This document shows, in pieces, positions 14,136 to 22,540 of a DNA stretch of 24,141 nucleotides. Location of the stretch: NCBI GenBank assembly GCA_020852155.1, contig JADZBJ010000048.1:1-24141 (forward strand), written 5' to 3'. Position 1 is the stretch's first letter, and every line of letters begins with the position of its first letter. A program made the position numbers and the translations under genes. Below the pieces are notes generated by a model. The model worked only from the letters and a program-made list of their open reading frames with translations. It ran no database searches and had not been told where the DNA came from. Origin of the DNA: Saprospiraceae bacterium. Its GTDB lineage: Bacteria > Bacteroidota > Bacteroidia > Chitinophagales > Saprospiraceae.

Positions 14136-16409
14136 ATGCGTATCGTTGCGTTGCTTTTTATCGTCCTGTCGAGTGTTGGTCAATTTGTTTTTGCGCAAAA
14201 TCCGACGTTTCAACGGCTGAATATTCCCGTTAAAAATGGCTCTCAGGCTTTATCCAACCCTTTTGCCGGAGGCCTGAATACGCCACAGTTATCGCCGGTT
14301 GACCTGAACAATGACGGGATTAAAGATCTGTTTATTTTTGAACGTTCGGGTAATGTGGTGCTCACTTATTTGAATACGGGGGTCGCCGGACAAACGAGTT
14401 ATGTGTATGCCCCGGAATATATTGACAATTTCCCGGTCATGCAGGATTATGCCATGATGCGCGATTTCAACAAGGATGGCGCGGCGGATATTTTTACGGC
14501 ATCCACGGCATTTGGCACACAGGAAATTCAGGTTTACGAAGGTTACTACGATAACAATCGCCTGAAATTCAAGCCCTTCCGCTTTAACTACCCGACTTGC
14601 CCAACTTGCAATCCGTTTTACATTTATTATCCCGACGAAAATCCGGGCTTCTGGAATACGCTTACCGTCGTGCCCACGGATTTTCCCTCTATTGACGATG
14701 TAGATGGCGACGGCGACCTGGATATTATCTCATTCGAACCGGCGGCTGGCGGTAATGTGTACTGGTGGGAAAATACGTCGGTCGAACAAGGTTTTGGCGT
14801 AGATAGCTTGCACTTTGTCCTGAAAGACCGTTGCTGGGGCAAATTCTATGAAAGCGGCATGGATATGTGCCGAAACTCGCTCAGTCCTTCGCCTGATATA
14901 TGTATGCACATGCTGACTGGCGGCGGCGGTGTGGACGACCGTGACGAACTCCTGCACCCGGGTTCTACCCTGGCCGTTTATGATCAGGACGGCGACGGCG
15001 ATATGGAGTTAGTCACCGGCGATATTTCTTTTGATTGCTTCAATATGATGACCAATGGCGGCACGCCGGAGGCCGCCTGGATGGTTGCACAGGACACCGC
15101 TTTCCCGTCGTATGATACGCCCGTGGACTTGCCGAGTTTTCCGGCTCCTTTTTATTTTGACATCAATAATGACGGAAAACGCGACTTGTTGGCTTCGGCA
15201 AATAACAAGAGCATCAACGAAGATCAGCGCTCGCTTTGGTGGTATGAAAATGTGGGTACAAACAGCAACCACATTTTTGAACTGCGTACCAAGCGCCTGT
15301 TCGTGAGTGATATGGTTGACCTCGGCACGGCATCTCATCCGACTTTTGCCGATGTAAACGGCGATGGTTTAACGGATATGGTCGTCGGTACTTACGGCTT
15401 TTTTACGCCGCCCAGTACTGCTCAAAATGCCCGACTTTATCTTTTCCTGAATACAGGAACGGCCACTGCTCCGGTATTTACCCTGACAGACAGTAACTGG
15501 CTCAATATGGCGGATTACACGCCGAACGATTATGATTTCAGCCCGACATTCGGCGATCTGGACGGTGATGGCGACCTGGATTTGCTGGTCGGAAACACCG
15601 GCGGAAACCTGTATTGTTACCGAAATCTGGCAGGTCCCGGCCAGCCGATGCAAATGGTACAGGATTTCAATACCATGTGGGTCGCGATGGACGTAGGTCA
15701 GGCTTCTGTACCGGTCATTTATGACCTGGACGGCGACGGGCTGAATGATATTTTGATGGGCGAACGCCAGGGCAATATCAACTACTTCCAAAATACGGGT
15801 GCGACATCCAATCCGATTTTTGCGACTACGCCTACGATTCAGTGGTTGGGCAAAATTGACGTGCGCCAGTACGGACAAGCCGCCGGATTCAGTACGCCGT
15901 ATGTGGTTCAGACCATTGATGGTCCGCTGCTCGTGATCGGGGCGCTTTCAGGTGAATATGAAGCCTACCTGAATCCTTATCCGACAACCGATTCATTGCC
16001 GACACTCAAGTTTAAATGGGGCAACCTCGACGATGGCGAACGCAGCCACCCTGCCCTGGCCGACCTGGATAATGATGGCATTATTGACCTGCTCACGGGT
16101 AACCTGCGCGGCGGTTTGGGTTTGTACAAAACAAATATTTCGGATATTGTACCGACAACCGAAGCTGGTAACTTGTCGCCTGAATTATTGATTATGCCCA
16201 ACCCTGCCGAGGCCACGGCTTTTGTCCGCCTGAGCACGGAAGAATCCGGCCATTGGAGGGCATTTAACGTAAACGGACAATGGATGGCCGAAGGGCAATT
16301 CACCGAGGGGTCATTCAGGATAGATTTGCAGACCTGGCCAACAGGCGTTTACACAGTAGAGGTCATTGGAAACGCCTGGCGTTCTATCGGTAAAGTGGTT
16401 AAATATTGA
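14136..16409 (+). CDS. FG-GAP/VCBS repeat T9SS cargo protein
   Basis: This 757-residue secreted protein has a signal peptide (MRIVALLFIVLSSVGQFVFA, then Q). The body carries at least nine Ca-binding repeats with the DxDxDG core: DLNNDGIKD, DFNKDGAAD, DVDGDGDLD, DQDGDGDME, DINNDGKRD, DVNGDGLTD, DLDGDGDLD, DLDGDGLND and DLDNDGIID. Most continue into a strand such as LLVGN, with YWWENT- or YFQNTG-like partner strands. This is the FG-GAP/VCBS seven-bladed integrin-type propeller. The last ~75 residues are a T9SS sorting domain (ELLIMPNPAEATAFVRL, then WRAFNVNGQWMA and WPTGVYTVEV, ending KVVKY). By family it should be surface-exposed or released and use calcium for folding; its target is unknown. 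It probably has its own leader with a hairpin and is followed by the GGTTATTTG repeat element. Confidence 0.93.
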   Translation: MRIVALLFIVLSSVGQFVFAQNPTFQRLNIPVKNGSQALSNPFAGGLNTPQLSPVDLNNDGIKDLFIFERSGNVVLTYLNTGVAGQTSYVYAPEYIDNFPVMQDYAMMRDFNKDGAADIFTASTAFGTQEIQVYEGYYDNNRLKFKPFRFNYPTCPTCNPFYIYYPDENPGFWNTLTVVPTDFPSIDDVDGDGDLDIISFEPAAGGNVYWWENTSVEQGFGVDSLHFVLKDRCWGKFYESGMDMCRNSLSPSPDICMHMLTGGGGVDDRDELLHPGSTLAVYDQDGDGDMELVTGDISFDCFNMMTNGGTPEAAWMVAQDTAFPSYDTPVDLPSFPAPFYFDINNDGKRDLLASANNKSINEDQRSLWWYENVGTNSNHIFELRTKRLFVSDMVDLGTASHPTFADVNGDGLTDMVVGTYGFFTPPSTAQNARLYLFLNTGTATAPVFTLTDSNWLNMADYTPNDYDFSPTFGDLDGDGDLDLLVGNTGGNLYCYRNLAGPGQPMQMVQDFNTMWVAMDVGQASVPVIYDLDGDGLNDILMGERQGNINYFQNTGATSNPIFATTPTIQWLGKIDVRQYGQAAGFSTPYVVQTIDGPLLVIGALSGEYEAYLNPYPTTDSLPTLKFKWGNLDDGERSHPALADLDNDGIIDLLTGNLRGGLGLYKTNISDIVPTTEAGNLSPELLIMPNPAEATAFVRLSTEESGHWRAFNVNGQWMAEGQFTEGSFRIDLQTWPTGVYTVEVIGNAWRSIGKVVKY

Positions 16410-16413
16410 CTTG

Positions 16414-16520
16414 CTGGTTATTTGTTGATTTGGTTATTTGGTTATTCATAATGGATAAGTTGAATGCTTGAAAATTCAACAAATAACCAATTCAACACCT
16501 CAACAAATAACCAGTTCAAC
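16414..16520. repeat. GGTTATTTG/GTTGAA repeat element, copy 1
   Basis: CTGGTTATTTGTTGA (16414-16428) has its exact reverse complement at 16500-16514. In between are further words GGTTATTTG and GGTTATT (plus direction) and CAACAAATAACCA (opposite). The element fills the space between the FG-GAP gene and the O-antigen ligase gene (both +). The same words recur at 19345-19371 and 22541-22643. Confidence 0.75.
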
Positions 16521-16528
16521 AAAAATAC

Positions 16529-17794
16529 ATGCTGCCTGCACGCATCGCTTTTATTTCCTGCCTGATTCTGGTGGTCGGGATTACCTGGTCGCCGTTTTTG
16601 CTGTCACTGAGTGAGGCGGGGCTGTTTATTGCCGGATTGATGTATGCCGGCGGGCAGGTAAAAAGCCGACAGCCCGGACTGTCGGGCATGGCCTTAATTC
16701 CGAAATCATTCGCACAAGCCCTGCGCAACTGGCTGGCCCGGCCTGACATGCTGGCGATGGCCCTGTTGTTTGCCATCCCTGCGCTGAGTTATTTCTGGAC
16801 GGAATTCAAGCCGGGTTGGTGGAATTTTACGCGTGTTCGTCTGCCATTTTTGTTGCTGCCGATTGCATTTGCCAACTGGCCTGCGCTCAGCGACCGGCAG
16901 TATAAAACGGTGCTGTATGCGCTGGTCTGGACGATGGTGGTGTTGTGCATTGGCGTAGGGATCAATTTTGCGCTGCATTTTGACGAAATCATGGAAGGGC
17001 TTGGGCATGGCCGCCCGGTGCCGGTGCCGAAAAGCCATATTCGTTTCAGCCTGATCGTAGCGGTCAGTATTCTTTCCGGTGGATGGCTGTGGTTTGAAAA
17101 ATTTTACCTGAAATATACATGGGAACGCGGACTGCTCGCTGCGGCCGTCATTTTCCTGTTTGGCTTCATACACGTGTTGAGTGTGCGCAGCGGACTGGCA
17201 GCCTTGTATGCCGCGCTGGTGTTTACTGCTTTCTGGATTATCTGGCGCACCGGCCGTTGGAAACTCGGCCTTGTTGCGCTGGGATTGATGCTGCTGGTTC
17301 CGGTCGTTGCCATTCAAACCGTGCCCAGTTTGCGCAGCCGACTCTATTACATGCAACACGACTGGGTACAATTCAGGAATAATCAGGGCGGATCATATTC
17401 GGATGCCGACCGTTGGGTTTCATTGCAGACGGGTTACTGGCTCTGGAAGTCATCGCCGGTGGTTGGCGTTGGTACAGGTGATTTGTTGATGGATGTTCAA
17501 CAGATGGCAAACGATCGTTTTCCGACGTATTCTCTTGATCCGAAAATGCCCCACAACCAATTCCTGTTTATCCTGTCCGGCACGGGCTTGCTGGGTTTGA
17601 TGTTGAGCCTTGCCGGGCTGGCTGCACCGGTATGGCGCAAAACATCCCGACAGGTTTACTTGTTTATGGTTTTTCAGGTCATTGTTTTTCTGTCATTTAT
17701 GGTAGAATATACTTTGGAAACAGCAGTTGGCGTTGCCTTTTATCTGTTTTTTACCTTATTTTTCATGCATCGCCCATTGATAAACAAGGTATAA
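16529..17794 (+). CDS. O-antigen ligase / polymerase family membrane protein
   Basis: This 421-residue integral inner-membrane protein has about ten hydrophobic helices. Recognisable features are an internal VRSGLAALYAALVF helix after an FGFIHVLS segment, a large non-membrane loop around 265-340 (RSRLYYMQHDW to PTYSLDPKMP), and then PHNQFLFILSGTGLLGLMLSLAGL. The H-N-x-x-L-x-x-L-x-x-x-G-x-x-G order there is typical of the O-antigen ligase (WaaL/RfaL) and Wzy polymerase family. By family knowledge it would join or extend O-polysaccharide or another glycan at the periplasmic face. Ligase versus polymerase cannot be decided from sequence alone. The start ATG is directly before the first hydrophobic helix. 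The neighbouring rseP has its own promoter motif 80 bases downstream. Heptose kinase and a WaaE-like transferase nearby fit LPS synthesis. Confidence 0.87.
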   Translation: MLPARIAFISCLILVVGITWSPFLLSLSEAGLFIAGLMYAGGQVKSRQPGLSGMALIPKSFAQALRNWLARPDMLAMALLFAIPALSYFWTEFKPGWWNFTRVRLPFLLLPIAFANWPALSDRQYKTVLYALVWTMVVLCIGVGINFALHFDEIMEGLGHGRPVPVPKSHIRFSLIVAVSILSGGWLWFEKFYLKYTWERGLLAAAVIFLFGFIHVLSVRSGLAALYAALVFTAFWIIWRTGRWKLGLVALGLMLLVPVVAIQTVPSLRSRLYYMQHDWVQFRNNQGGSYSDADRWVSLQTGYWLWKSSPVVGVGTGDLLMDVQQMANDRFPTYSLDPKMPHNQFLFILSGTGLLGLMLSLAGLAAPVWRKTSRQVYLFMVFQVIVFLSFMVEYTLETAVGVAFYLFFTLFFMHRPLINKV

Positions 17795-17811
17795 AAGGAG
17801 AAAACAGCACA

Positions 17812-17842
17812 TTATCCCACCTGATATATTATTTTACCTTTG
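17812..17842 (+). promoter_or_regulatory. Putative rseP promoter
   Basis: TACCTTTG (17835-17842) matches TAnnTTTG exactly, and TTA at 17812-17814 stands 20 bases upstream as a one-mismatch -33 element. The ATG of rseP is 31 bases downstream, a normal leader for this phylum. Confidence 0.6.
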
Positions 17843-17873
17843 CGACTCAAAAAAATCGCCCGATCATTTACGC

Positions 17874-19223
17874 ATGGACGTACTTATTAAAACTGCTCAG
17901 CTGTTGTTGAGCCTTTCCATACTGATTGTATTACATGAAATGGGCCACTTCGCACCAGCCAGGTGGTTCAAAACCCGTGTGGATAAATTTTACCTGTTTT
18001 TTGATTTTGCTCCTTTTCATTCCCTTTGGAAAACTAAAAAAGGAGAAACTGAATATGGAATTGGTTGGCTGCCTTTAGGTGGTTATGTCAAAATCGCTGG
18101 TATGGTGGACGAAAGCATGGACACCGAATTCAAGAATAAACCCATGGAACCCTGGGAATTTCGCGCCAAACCAGCCTGGCAACGCCTGATTATCATGATC
18201 GGCGGCGTAACGGTGAATTTCCTGTTGGGCATCCTGATTTTTTCCGGAATTCTGTGGCATTGGGGCGAAGCCATCGTGCCAACCAACCAGATCAAGTACG
18301 GACTTCAGATGGATTCCCTGCTGCTGCGCCAGGGCTTTCGCAATGGCGATATGATCCTGAAAATCGGCGATCAACCATTTACAGAACTCGACCCGGGCAA
18401 ACTCATCGAAGCCGTTGTGCTGAATGATGTACGCAACATTACCATCCTGCGCGATGGCCGCGAAGAAACGCTGACCATGCCCGCAGATGTAGCGCAACAG
18501 ATTACCAGCCAGAAAATCCCGAAAGCCATGCTGATGCAACCGCGCTTCCCGTTCATCGTGGACGAGGTGGCGCCAGGTAAACCGGCATTTGGCGCGGGCA
18601 TCCAGAAAGGTGACCATATCCTGGCGCTCAATGGCCAGCCCATCGTGTGGTTCGACGCCTTCGCTCCGGTGGCGCAGCGTTACAAAAGTCAGGAAGTTAC
18701 CCTGACGCTCCTGCGTGGCGTTGACACCATCAGCAAGCAACTCACCCTGACCTCCGACGGATTGATCGGGGTTAAAACCAAAACAGAAGGATACTTCAAA
18801 GTCGAACGCCGCCCTTATTCACTGGCTCAGGCCATACCTGCCGGTTATCAGCAGAGCATGGATTTCCTGAACAGCCAACTCAAGGCTTTCGGACAAATGT
18901 TCAAGGGCAAGATTTCAGCCAAAGATAACCTCGGCTCGTTCATCAGCATTGGCAACCTGTTCCCTTCTTCCTGGGATTGGGAAACCTTCTGGCTCATGAC
19001 CGCTCGCCTGAGCATTATCCTGGCTTTCATGAACCTGCTGCCCATTCCGGCCCTCGATGGCGGACACGTAGTGTTCCTGCTCTGGGAAGTGTTCACAGGT
19101 CGCCGCGTGAGCGATTCAGTCATGGAAAAAGCGGTCACTTTCGGTTTCTTCCTGCTGATGGGCCTCATGATTTATGCCTTCGGACTGGATATTTGGCGGC
19201 ATATCATTTCAAGGTTTTTCTAG
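17874..19223 (+). CDS. rseP: RseP-type site-2 zinc metalloprotease
   Basis: This 449-residue inner-membrane protease cuts membrane-embedded anti-sigma factors and remnant signal peptides. The active-site helix is at the N-terminus: VLHEMGHF with His21, Glu22 and His25. The second conserved element GGVTVNFLLG follows at about 108-117. Two PDZ-like domains come next, about 140-200 and 218-290 (VDEVAPGKPAFGAGIQKGDHILALNG). The third signature is NLLPIPALDGGHVVF near the C-terminus, whose Asp is the remaining zinc ligand. A final hydrophobic segment (GFFLLMGLMIYAFGLDIW) ends the protein. All family landmarks are present at normal length. The start ATG at 17874 fits the promoter at 17812-17842. 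A strong bidirectional hairpin lies 65 bases past the stop. DegS/RseA-type partners are not in the window. Confidence 0.96.
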   Translation: MDVLIKTAQLLLSLSILIVLHEMGHFAPARWFKTRVDKFYLFFDFAPFHSLWKTKKGETEYGIGWLPLGGYVKIAGMVDESMDTEFKNKPMEPWEFRAKPAWQRLIIMIGGVTVNFLLGILIFSGILWHWGEAIVPTNQIKYGLQMDSLLLRQGFRNGDMILKIGDQPFTELDPGKLIEAVVLNDVRNITILRDGREETLTMPADVAQQITSQKIPKAMLMQPRFPFIVDEVAPGKPAFGAGIQKGDHILALNGQPIVWFDAFAPVAQRYKSQEVTLTLLRGVDTISKQLTLTSDGLIGVKTKTEGYFKVERRPYSLAQAIPAGYQQSMDFLNSQLKAFGQMFKGKISAKDNLGSFISIGNLFPSSWDWETFWLMTARLSIILAFMNLLPIPALDGGHVVFLLWEVFTGRRVSDSVMEKAVTFGFFLLMGLMIYAFGLDIWRHIISRFF

Positions 19224-19288
19224 GAAATTTTCCCGCAGTTGTCGCAGAAAACCTGTCTTATATATCAGGCCTGCGTATTACAAAACGC

Positions 19289-19344
19289 TTAAATTAAAAA
19301 GCGCTAATTGTTGATTATCAAACAATTAGCGCTTTTTAATTTAA
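19289..19344. terminator. Bidirectional terminator between rseP and the glycosyltransferase gene
   Basis: A 24-bp perfect inverted repeat (arms 19289-19312 and 19321-19344), with core AAAAAGCGCTAATTGTT and AACAATTAGCGCTTTTT. The GC part (AGCGCTAATTG) is followed by a T-run on both strands. The genes on the two sides converge (stops at 19223 and 19376), so it can serve both. Confidence 0.88.
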
Positions 19345-19371
19345 CCAAATCCCCAAATAACCAAATAACCA
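19345..19371. repeat. Partial CCAAATAACC repeat
   Basis: After the terminator come CCAAATCCC, CAAATAACC, AAATAACC and then AACCCC. These are the same words as the elements at 16414-16520 and 22541-22643, in one orientation only. It may be a remnant copy. Confidence 0.55.
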
Positions 19372-19375
19372 ACCC

Positions 19376-20134
19376 CTATCCCTGCTTCCGCATCAATCCC
19401 CGATATTTCCAGTAGGTTTCCAGGGCTGCGATGCGACAGATCGTGAATCCGGCCCGTCCGTCGAGAAAACCCGCTTTCAGGATATAGTTTCGGAAAAATT
19501 TAAAAACGGGACTAAAAACCACTTGCAACCAATTGCTGCGTCGGCCTTTGGCCAGCAGGTTTCGAATGGACATTTCATTGTATCGGCGGGTTTTGTCAAG
19601 ATGTTCCTGCACCGTAGCGTAGGAATAATGCAGCAGATCGCCATGCAAAAAACCCACCCGTGTTCCTTCGGCCAATTCGAGTATTTCATGCGGATTGGGG
19701 CCGCCCCAGGCTGCTTTTCGGCGGTCGAACAGGCGTATCTTCCGATCAGGATACCAACCGGAATGCCGAATCCATTGACCGCAATAGTTGGTCATGCGGT
19801 TCATTTGCCAGGCATCCGTTTGTGTCGCGTCCGGCGATGATTTCAGGTGCGCCAGCGAAGCCCTCAGGGCGTCGCTCAGGACTTCATCGGCATCAATCGA
19901 GAAAATGAGGTCGTGGGTTGCCAATGCATTGGCGCGGTTTTTCTGGTCGCTGTAACTGATAAACGGGTGTTCAAAAAAACGCGCCCCGTGTGCCAGGCAT
20001 ATCTCTTGTGTATTATCTGTCGAGCCACTGTCCAGCACCACCACGTCATCGGCAATGCCTTCGAGCGAGCGCAGGCAACGGCTGATGTTGCGCGCTTCAT
20101 TCAGGGTAATGATGACGGCTGATATTTGTCGCAC
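19376..20134 (-). CDS. Glycosyltransferase family 2 (LPS core WaaE/KdtX-like)
   Basis: This 252-residue cytoplasmic protein has the GT-A fold of family 2: ISAVIITLNEARNISRCL at 4-21, VVVLDSGSTDNT (31-42) for nucleotide-sugar binding, and DADEVLSD (81-88) as the DxD metal site. A helical C-terminal part (NLLAKGRRSNW, FKFFRNYILKAGFLDGRAG) is typical of the WaaE/KdtX subgroup, which adds a sugar to the LPS inner core. Donor and acceptor cannot be read from sequence. Its ATG is 25 bases behind the end of the 3-hydroxyanthranilate dioxygenase gene, on the same strand and with no visible promoter. The two are therefore likely co-transcribed although functionally unrelated. The stop lies next to a shared bidirectional terminator with rseP. 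Confidence 0.92.
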   Translation of the reverse strand: MRQISAVIITLNEARNISRCLRSLEGIADDVVVLDSGSTDNTQEICLAHGARFFEHPFISYSDQKNRANALATHDLIFSIDADEVLSDALRASLAHLKSSPDATQTDAWQMNRMTNYCGQWIRHSGWYPDRKIRLFDRRKAAWGGPNPHEILELAEGTRVGFLHGDLLHYSYATVQEHLDKTRRYNEMSIRNLLAKGRRSNWLQVVFSPVFKFFRNYILKAGFLDGRAGFTICRIAALETYWKYRGLMRKQG

Positions 20135-20159
20135 TATGGCGGTCAGGGTGTTTGAAGAT

Positions 20160-20675
20160 TTACATTTCCATCACCGTACCGCAATGCTTGCAGGTACGCG
20201 CTTCGATGTCGTTTTTATAGTCGCCGATGGCTTCCTTGATCTGTGTGCCAATGTCTTTCAGGGCAAAACCAGCTTCATGCAACGGCTTTCCGCAGTGTTC
20301 ACAAAACCACAGCAGCTTGTCAATTTCACCTTCGTGACGACGGCGTTCGATGACTAATCCGACAGTCCCTGCGGGGCGTTGTGGCGAGTGCGGCACTCGG
20401 GCAGGCAGCAGGAACATTTCCCCTTCACGGATGTCAATGGTGCGTGGTTGCCCGTCTTCATCAATGATTTTCACCTGCATATCGCCTTCGATCTGGTAGA
20501 AAAGTTCTTCGCCTTCTTCCCAGTGATAGTCTTTACGGCCGTTTGGGCCACCGACGATCATGACGATAAAATCGCCGCTTTCGACATGCAACTGCTTGTT
20601 TCCTACAGGTGGCTGAAGGAGGTGGCGATTTTCGCTGATCCATTTTTGGAGGTTGAAAGGTGCTGATATAGCCAT
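20160..20675 (-). CDS. nbaC: 3-hydroxyanthranilate 3,4-dioxygenase
   Basis: This 171-residue cupin opens the ring of 3-hydroxyanthranilate, giving the semialdehyde that becomes quinolinate or is degraded further (kynurenine pathway, tryptophan breakdown or NAD synthesis). The ATG at 20675 gives MAISAPFNLQKWISENRHLL, the family's usual N-terminus. The open frame reaches 20801 but that extension has no family match. The motif KDYHWEEGEELFYQIEGD holds the iron ligands His51 and Glu57, and FLLPARVPHSPQRP holds His96. Two CxxC pairs (Cys125/128 and Cys162/165) form the rubredoxin-like iron site of the bacterial type. It leads the glycosyltransferase gene by 25 bases. Other kynurenine-pathway genes are absent from the window. 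Confidence 0.95.
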   Translation of the reverse strand: MAISAPFNLQKWISENRHLLQPPVGNKQLHVESGDFIVMIVGGPNGRKDYHWEEGEELFYQIEGDMQVKIIDEDGQPRTIDIREGEMFLLPARVPHSPQRPAGTVGLVIERRRHEGEIDKLLWFCEHCGKPLHEAGFALKDIGTQIKEAIGDYKNDIEARTCKHCGTVMEM

Positions 20676-20694
20676 GGATAAATTCCTTTTTCGG

Positions 20695-20722
20695 CAAAAG
20701 TAGTATTCCATTATCATACAAA
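20695..20722 (-). promoter_or_regulatory. Putative promoter of the 3-hydroxyanthranilate dioxygenase gene
   Basis: The minus strand has TACTTTTG (20702-20695), an exact -7 match, and TTTG (20722-20719) upstream with a short 16-base spacer. The ATG is about 20 bases downstream. It overlaps the earliest ATG (20722) of the divergent plus-strand gene. Confidence 0.42.
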
Positions 20723-20763
20723 TGGCGATTTTCGGCGTTTCTTTGCCCCCTAAACCAGTTCCA

Positions 20764-21534
20764 ATGCCCATTGTTACCCTGACTACGGATTTTGGCCTCA
20801 CCGATTACTATGCAGGAGCGCTCAAAGGCGCCCTGCTGCGGCTGCATCCAGACTTGCAATTGGTGGATATTTCGCATCAAATTCGTCCTTTTGATATTGT
20901 TCAGGGTGCGCTGGTTGCGGGCAATGCCTGGCATGAATTTCCCGAAGGAACCATACACCTGATTGGTGTGCATTGTGTGTACGACGAGCAGCCACGCTTC
21001 GTTGTGGCCTGGCATCGGGAGCATTTTTTTATAACGCCGGATAATGGCATTTTGACATTGTTGTTTGACGATCTTGACCCGTCCCGGATGCGGCATTTGC
21101 CGGTTGATCCCAAAGCGCATTTTGCGGTAAAAGATGTTTTTGCTCAAACCGTGGCCCATTTGGCCGAAGGCCGCCCGCTGGAAGAAATCGGCGAGTATCC
21201 GGGGCCACTGTTGCAACGCATCGGGTTGCGCCCGGTTATCACGCCATCGCGCATTCGCGGTACGGTAATTCACGTGGATAATTTTGAAAATGTAGTGCTG
21301 AACATTCGCCGTGAAATGTTCGAACAAACTGCCAATGGACGATCTTTTTCCTTGTATTTCAAGCGAAACGACGCACTGAATCGGCTGTCTGACAATTATT
21401 CAGATGTGCCGGTCGGTGAGCCGCTTTGCCTTTTTAACGCCGCAGGTTTTCTGGAAATAGCCGTAAACCTGGGCAAAGCCGCTACGTTACTGGGCCTGAA
21501 GGTCGAAGACGTCGTGGAATTGACTTTTGAATAA
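20764..21534 (+). CDS. SAM hydroxide adenosyltransferase (SAM-dependent chlorinase/fluorinase superfamily, DUF62)
   Basis: This 256-residue protein starts MPIVTLTTDFGLTDYYAGALKG from the ATG at 20764. The family characteristically starts at this point, so the ATG at 20722, lying in the divergent promoter region, is not preferred. Conserved features are the two Asp of TDFGLTD (9 and 14), the DISHQIRPFDIVQGA motif, FFITPDNGILT, and in the C-terminal beta-barrel VIHVDNFENVVLNI. The usual GN at the D-x-F-G-N position reads EN here. The family's well-studied activity is hydrolysis of S-adenosylmethionine to adenosine and methionine; halogenase activity needs specific extra residues and is unlikely. 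It is separated from the heptose kinase gene by only three bases, so the two form an operon. Confidence 0.92.
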   Translation: MPIVTLTTDFGLTDYYAGALKGALLRLHPDLQLVDISHQIRPFDIVQGALVAGNAWHEFPEGTIHLIGVHCVYDEQPRFVVAWHREHFFITPDNGILTLLFDDLDPSRMRHLPVDPKAHFAVKDVFAQTVAHLAEGRPLEEIGEYPGPLLQRIGLRPVITPSRIRGTVIHVDNFENVVLNIRREMFEQTANGRSFSLYFKRNDALNRLSDNYSDVPVGEPLCLFNAAGFLEIAVNLGKAATLLGLKVEDVVELTFE

Positions 21535-21537
21535 AAT

Positions 21538-22530
21538 ATGCTTCGCAAATTAGAGCATCAACGTGTGATCATTGTCGGCGATGTCATGATTGACCGCTAT
21601 CTGCTGGGTTCTGTGACACGCATTTCGCCCGAAGCGCCGGTGCCAGTGGTACTCCACCGATCTACGGACGACCGCCTAGGCGGTGCGGCCAACGTAGCCC
21701 TGAACGTAAAGGCGCTGGGCGGCGTGCCGCTGCTGTGCAGTGTCGTAGGCCAGGACAAAGACGGCGAACTCCTGCAACACGACGTCATGAGCCGTTTTGG
21801 TATTTCCAGCGAAGGTTTGGTGAACAGCCCAACTCGTCGTACGACGGTGAAAACGCGGATACTGGGCAACAATCAGCAGGTGTTGCGGATTGACCAGGAA
21901 GACTTGCACGAACTGGACGATCAGGAGGCTGAATTGCTTATTCATCGGGTTATCAAACTCATGGACGAGCAGCCTGTGCAGGTCATTATCCTTCAAGACT
22001 ACAACAAAGGCGTAATGACGCCCGATGTGATTTCGTTGTTGATAGCCGAAGCGCGAAAACGCGGCATTTTTATCGCCGTTGACCCGAAAAAAAATTACTT
22101 CCTGAATTACCGGAACGTTGATCTTTTTAAACCCAACCTGAAAGAAATCAGAGACGCCGTGGAGTCTTCGCCGGATAAATTCAAGGTTGACGTTTCACTG
22201 GAATCCTTGCAACGCGCGGCCGATTTTCTGCGACATGCGCTCAATCATCGGCTGACGATGATTACGCTGTCAGAACATGGGTTGTTCATGGAAGGCGGCG
22301 AATTGAACCGGGGAAAAATTTTCCCGACCCATACGCGCAACATTGCCGATGTCAGCGGCGCGGGCGATACCGTGATCAGTATTGCCTCTATGGCGCTGGC
22401 GGCGGGTTTTCCGATGGATGACGTCGCTTTGCTGTCCAACCTGGCCGGTGGTCAGGTATGCGAGTCGCCCGGTGTCGTCCCGGTGCGCCGGGACATTTTA
22501 ATGCGCGAATTTGAAGACTTAAAAGGATGA
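21538..22530 (+). CDS. rfaE1: D-glycero-beta-D-manno-heptose 7-phosphate kinase (standalone RfaE1/HldA)
   Basis: This 330-residue ribokinase/PfkB kinase phosphorylates heptose-7-phosphate at C1 on the way to ADP-heptose for LPS core. The landmarks are: VGDVMIDRYLLG (13-24), typical of HldE kinases; RISPEAPVPV (28-37); RLGGAANVALN (46-56); VDPKKN (181-186) and FKPNLKEI (197-204); and the PfkB signature DVSGAGDTVI (271-280) with catalytic Asp277. The length corresponds to the kinase half only; the nucleotidyltransferase half of the fused HldE form is absent. The adenylyltransferase should be encoded elsewhere. The gene starts three bases behind the SAM hydroxide adenosyltransferase gene. The GGTTATTTG repeat element lies downstream, before serC. 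Confidence 0.93.
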   Translation: MLRKLEHQRVIIVGDVMIDRYLLGSVTRISPEAPVPVVLHRSTDDRLGGAANVALNVKALGGVPLLCSVVGQDKDGELLQHDVMSRFGISSEGLVNSPTRRTTVKTRILGNNQQVLRIDQEDLHELDDQEAELLIHRVIKLMDEQPVQVIILQDYNKGVMTPDVISLLIAEARKRGIFIAVDPKKNYFLNYRNVDLFKPNLKEIRDAVESSPDKFKVDVSLESLQRAADFLRHALNHRLTMITLSEHGLFMEGGELNRGKIFPTHTRNIADVSGAGDTVISIASMALAAGFPMDDVALLSNLAGGQVCESPGVVPVRRDILMREFEDLKG

Positions 22531-22540
22531 AGGGGATGTT

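Noticed and set aside
16706..17371. 221-codon minus-strand open frame
   Set aside because: Antisense to the O-antigen ligase-like gene; His/Gln-rich, low-complexity reading typical of a shadow frame.
20533..21327. 264-codon minus-strand open frame
   Set aside because: Antisense to the SAM hydroxide adenosyltransferase gene and overlapping the dioxygenase start; no family features.
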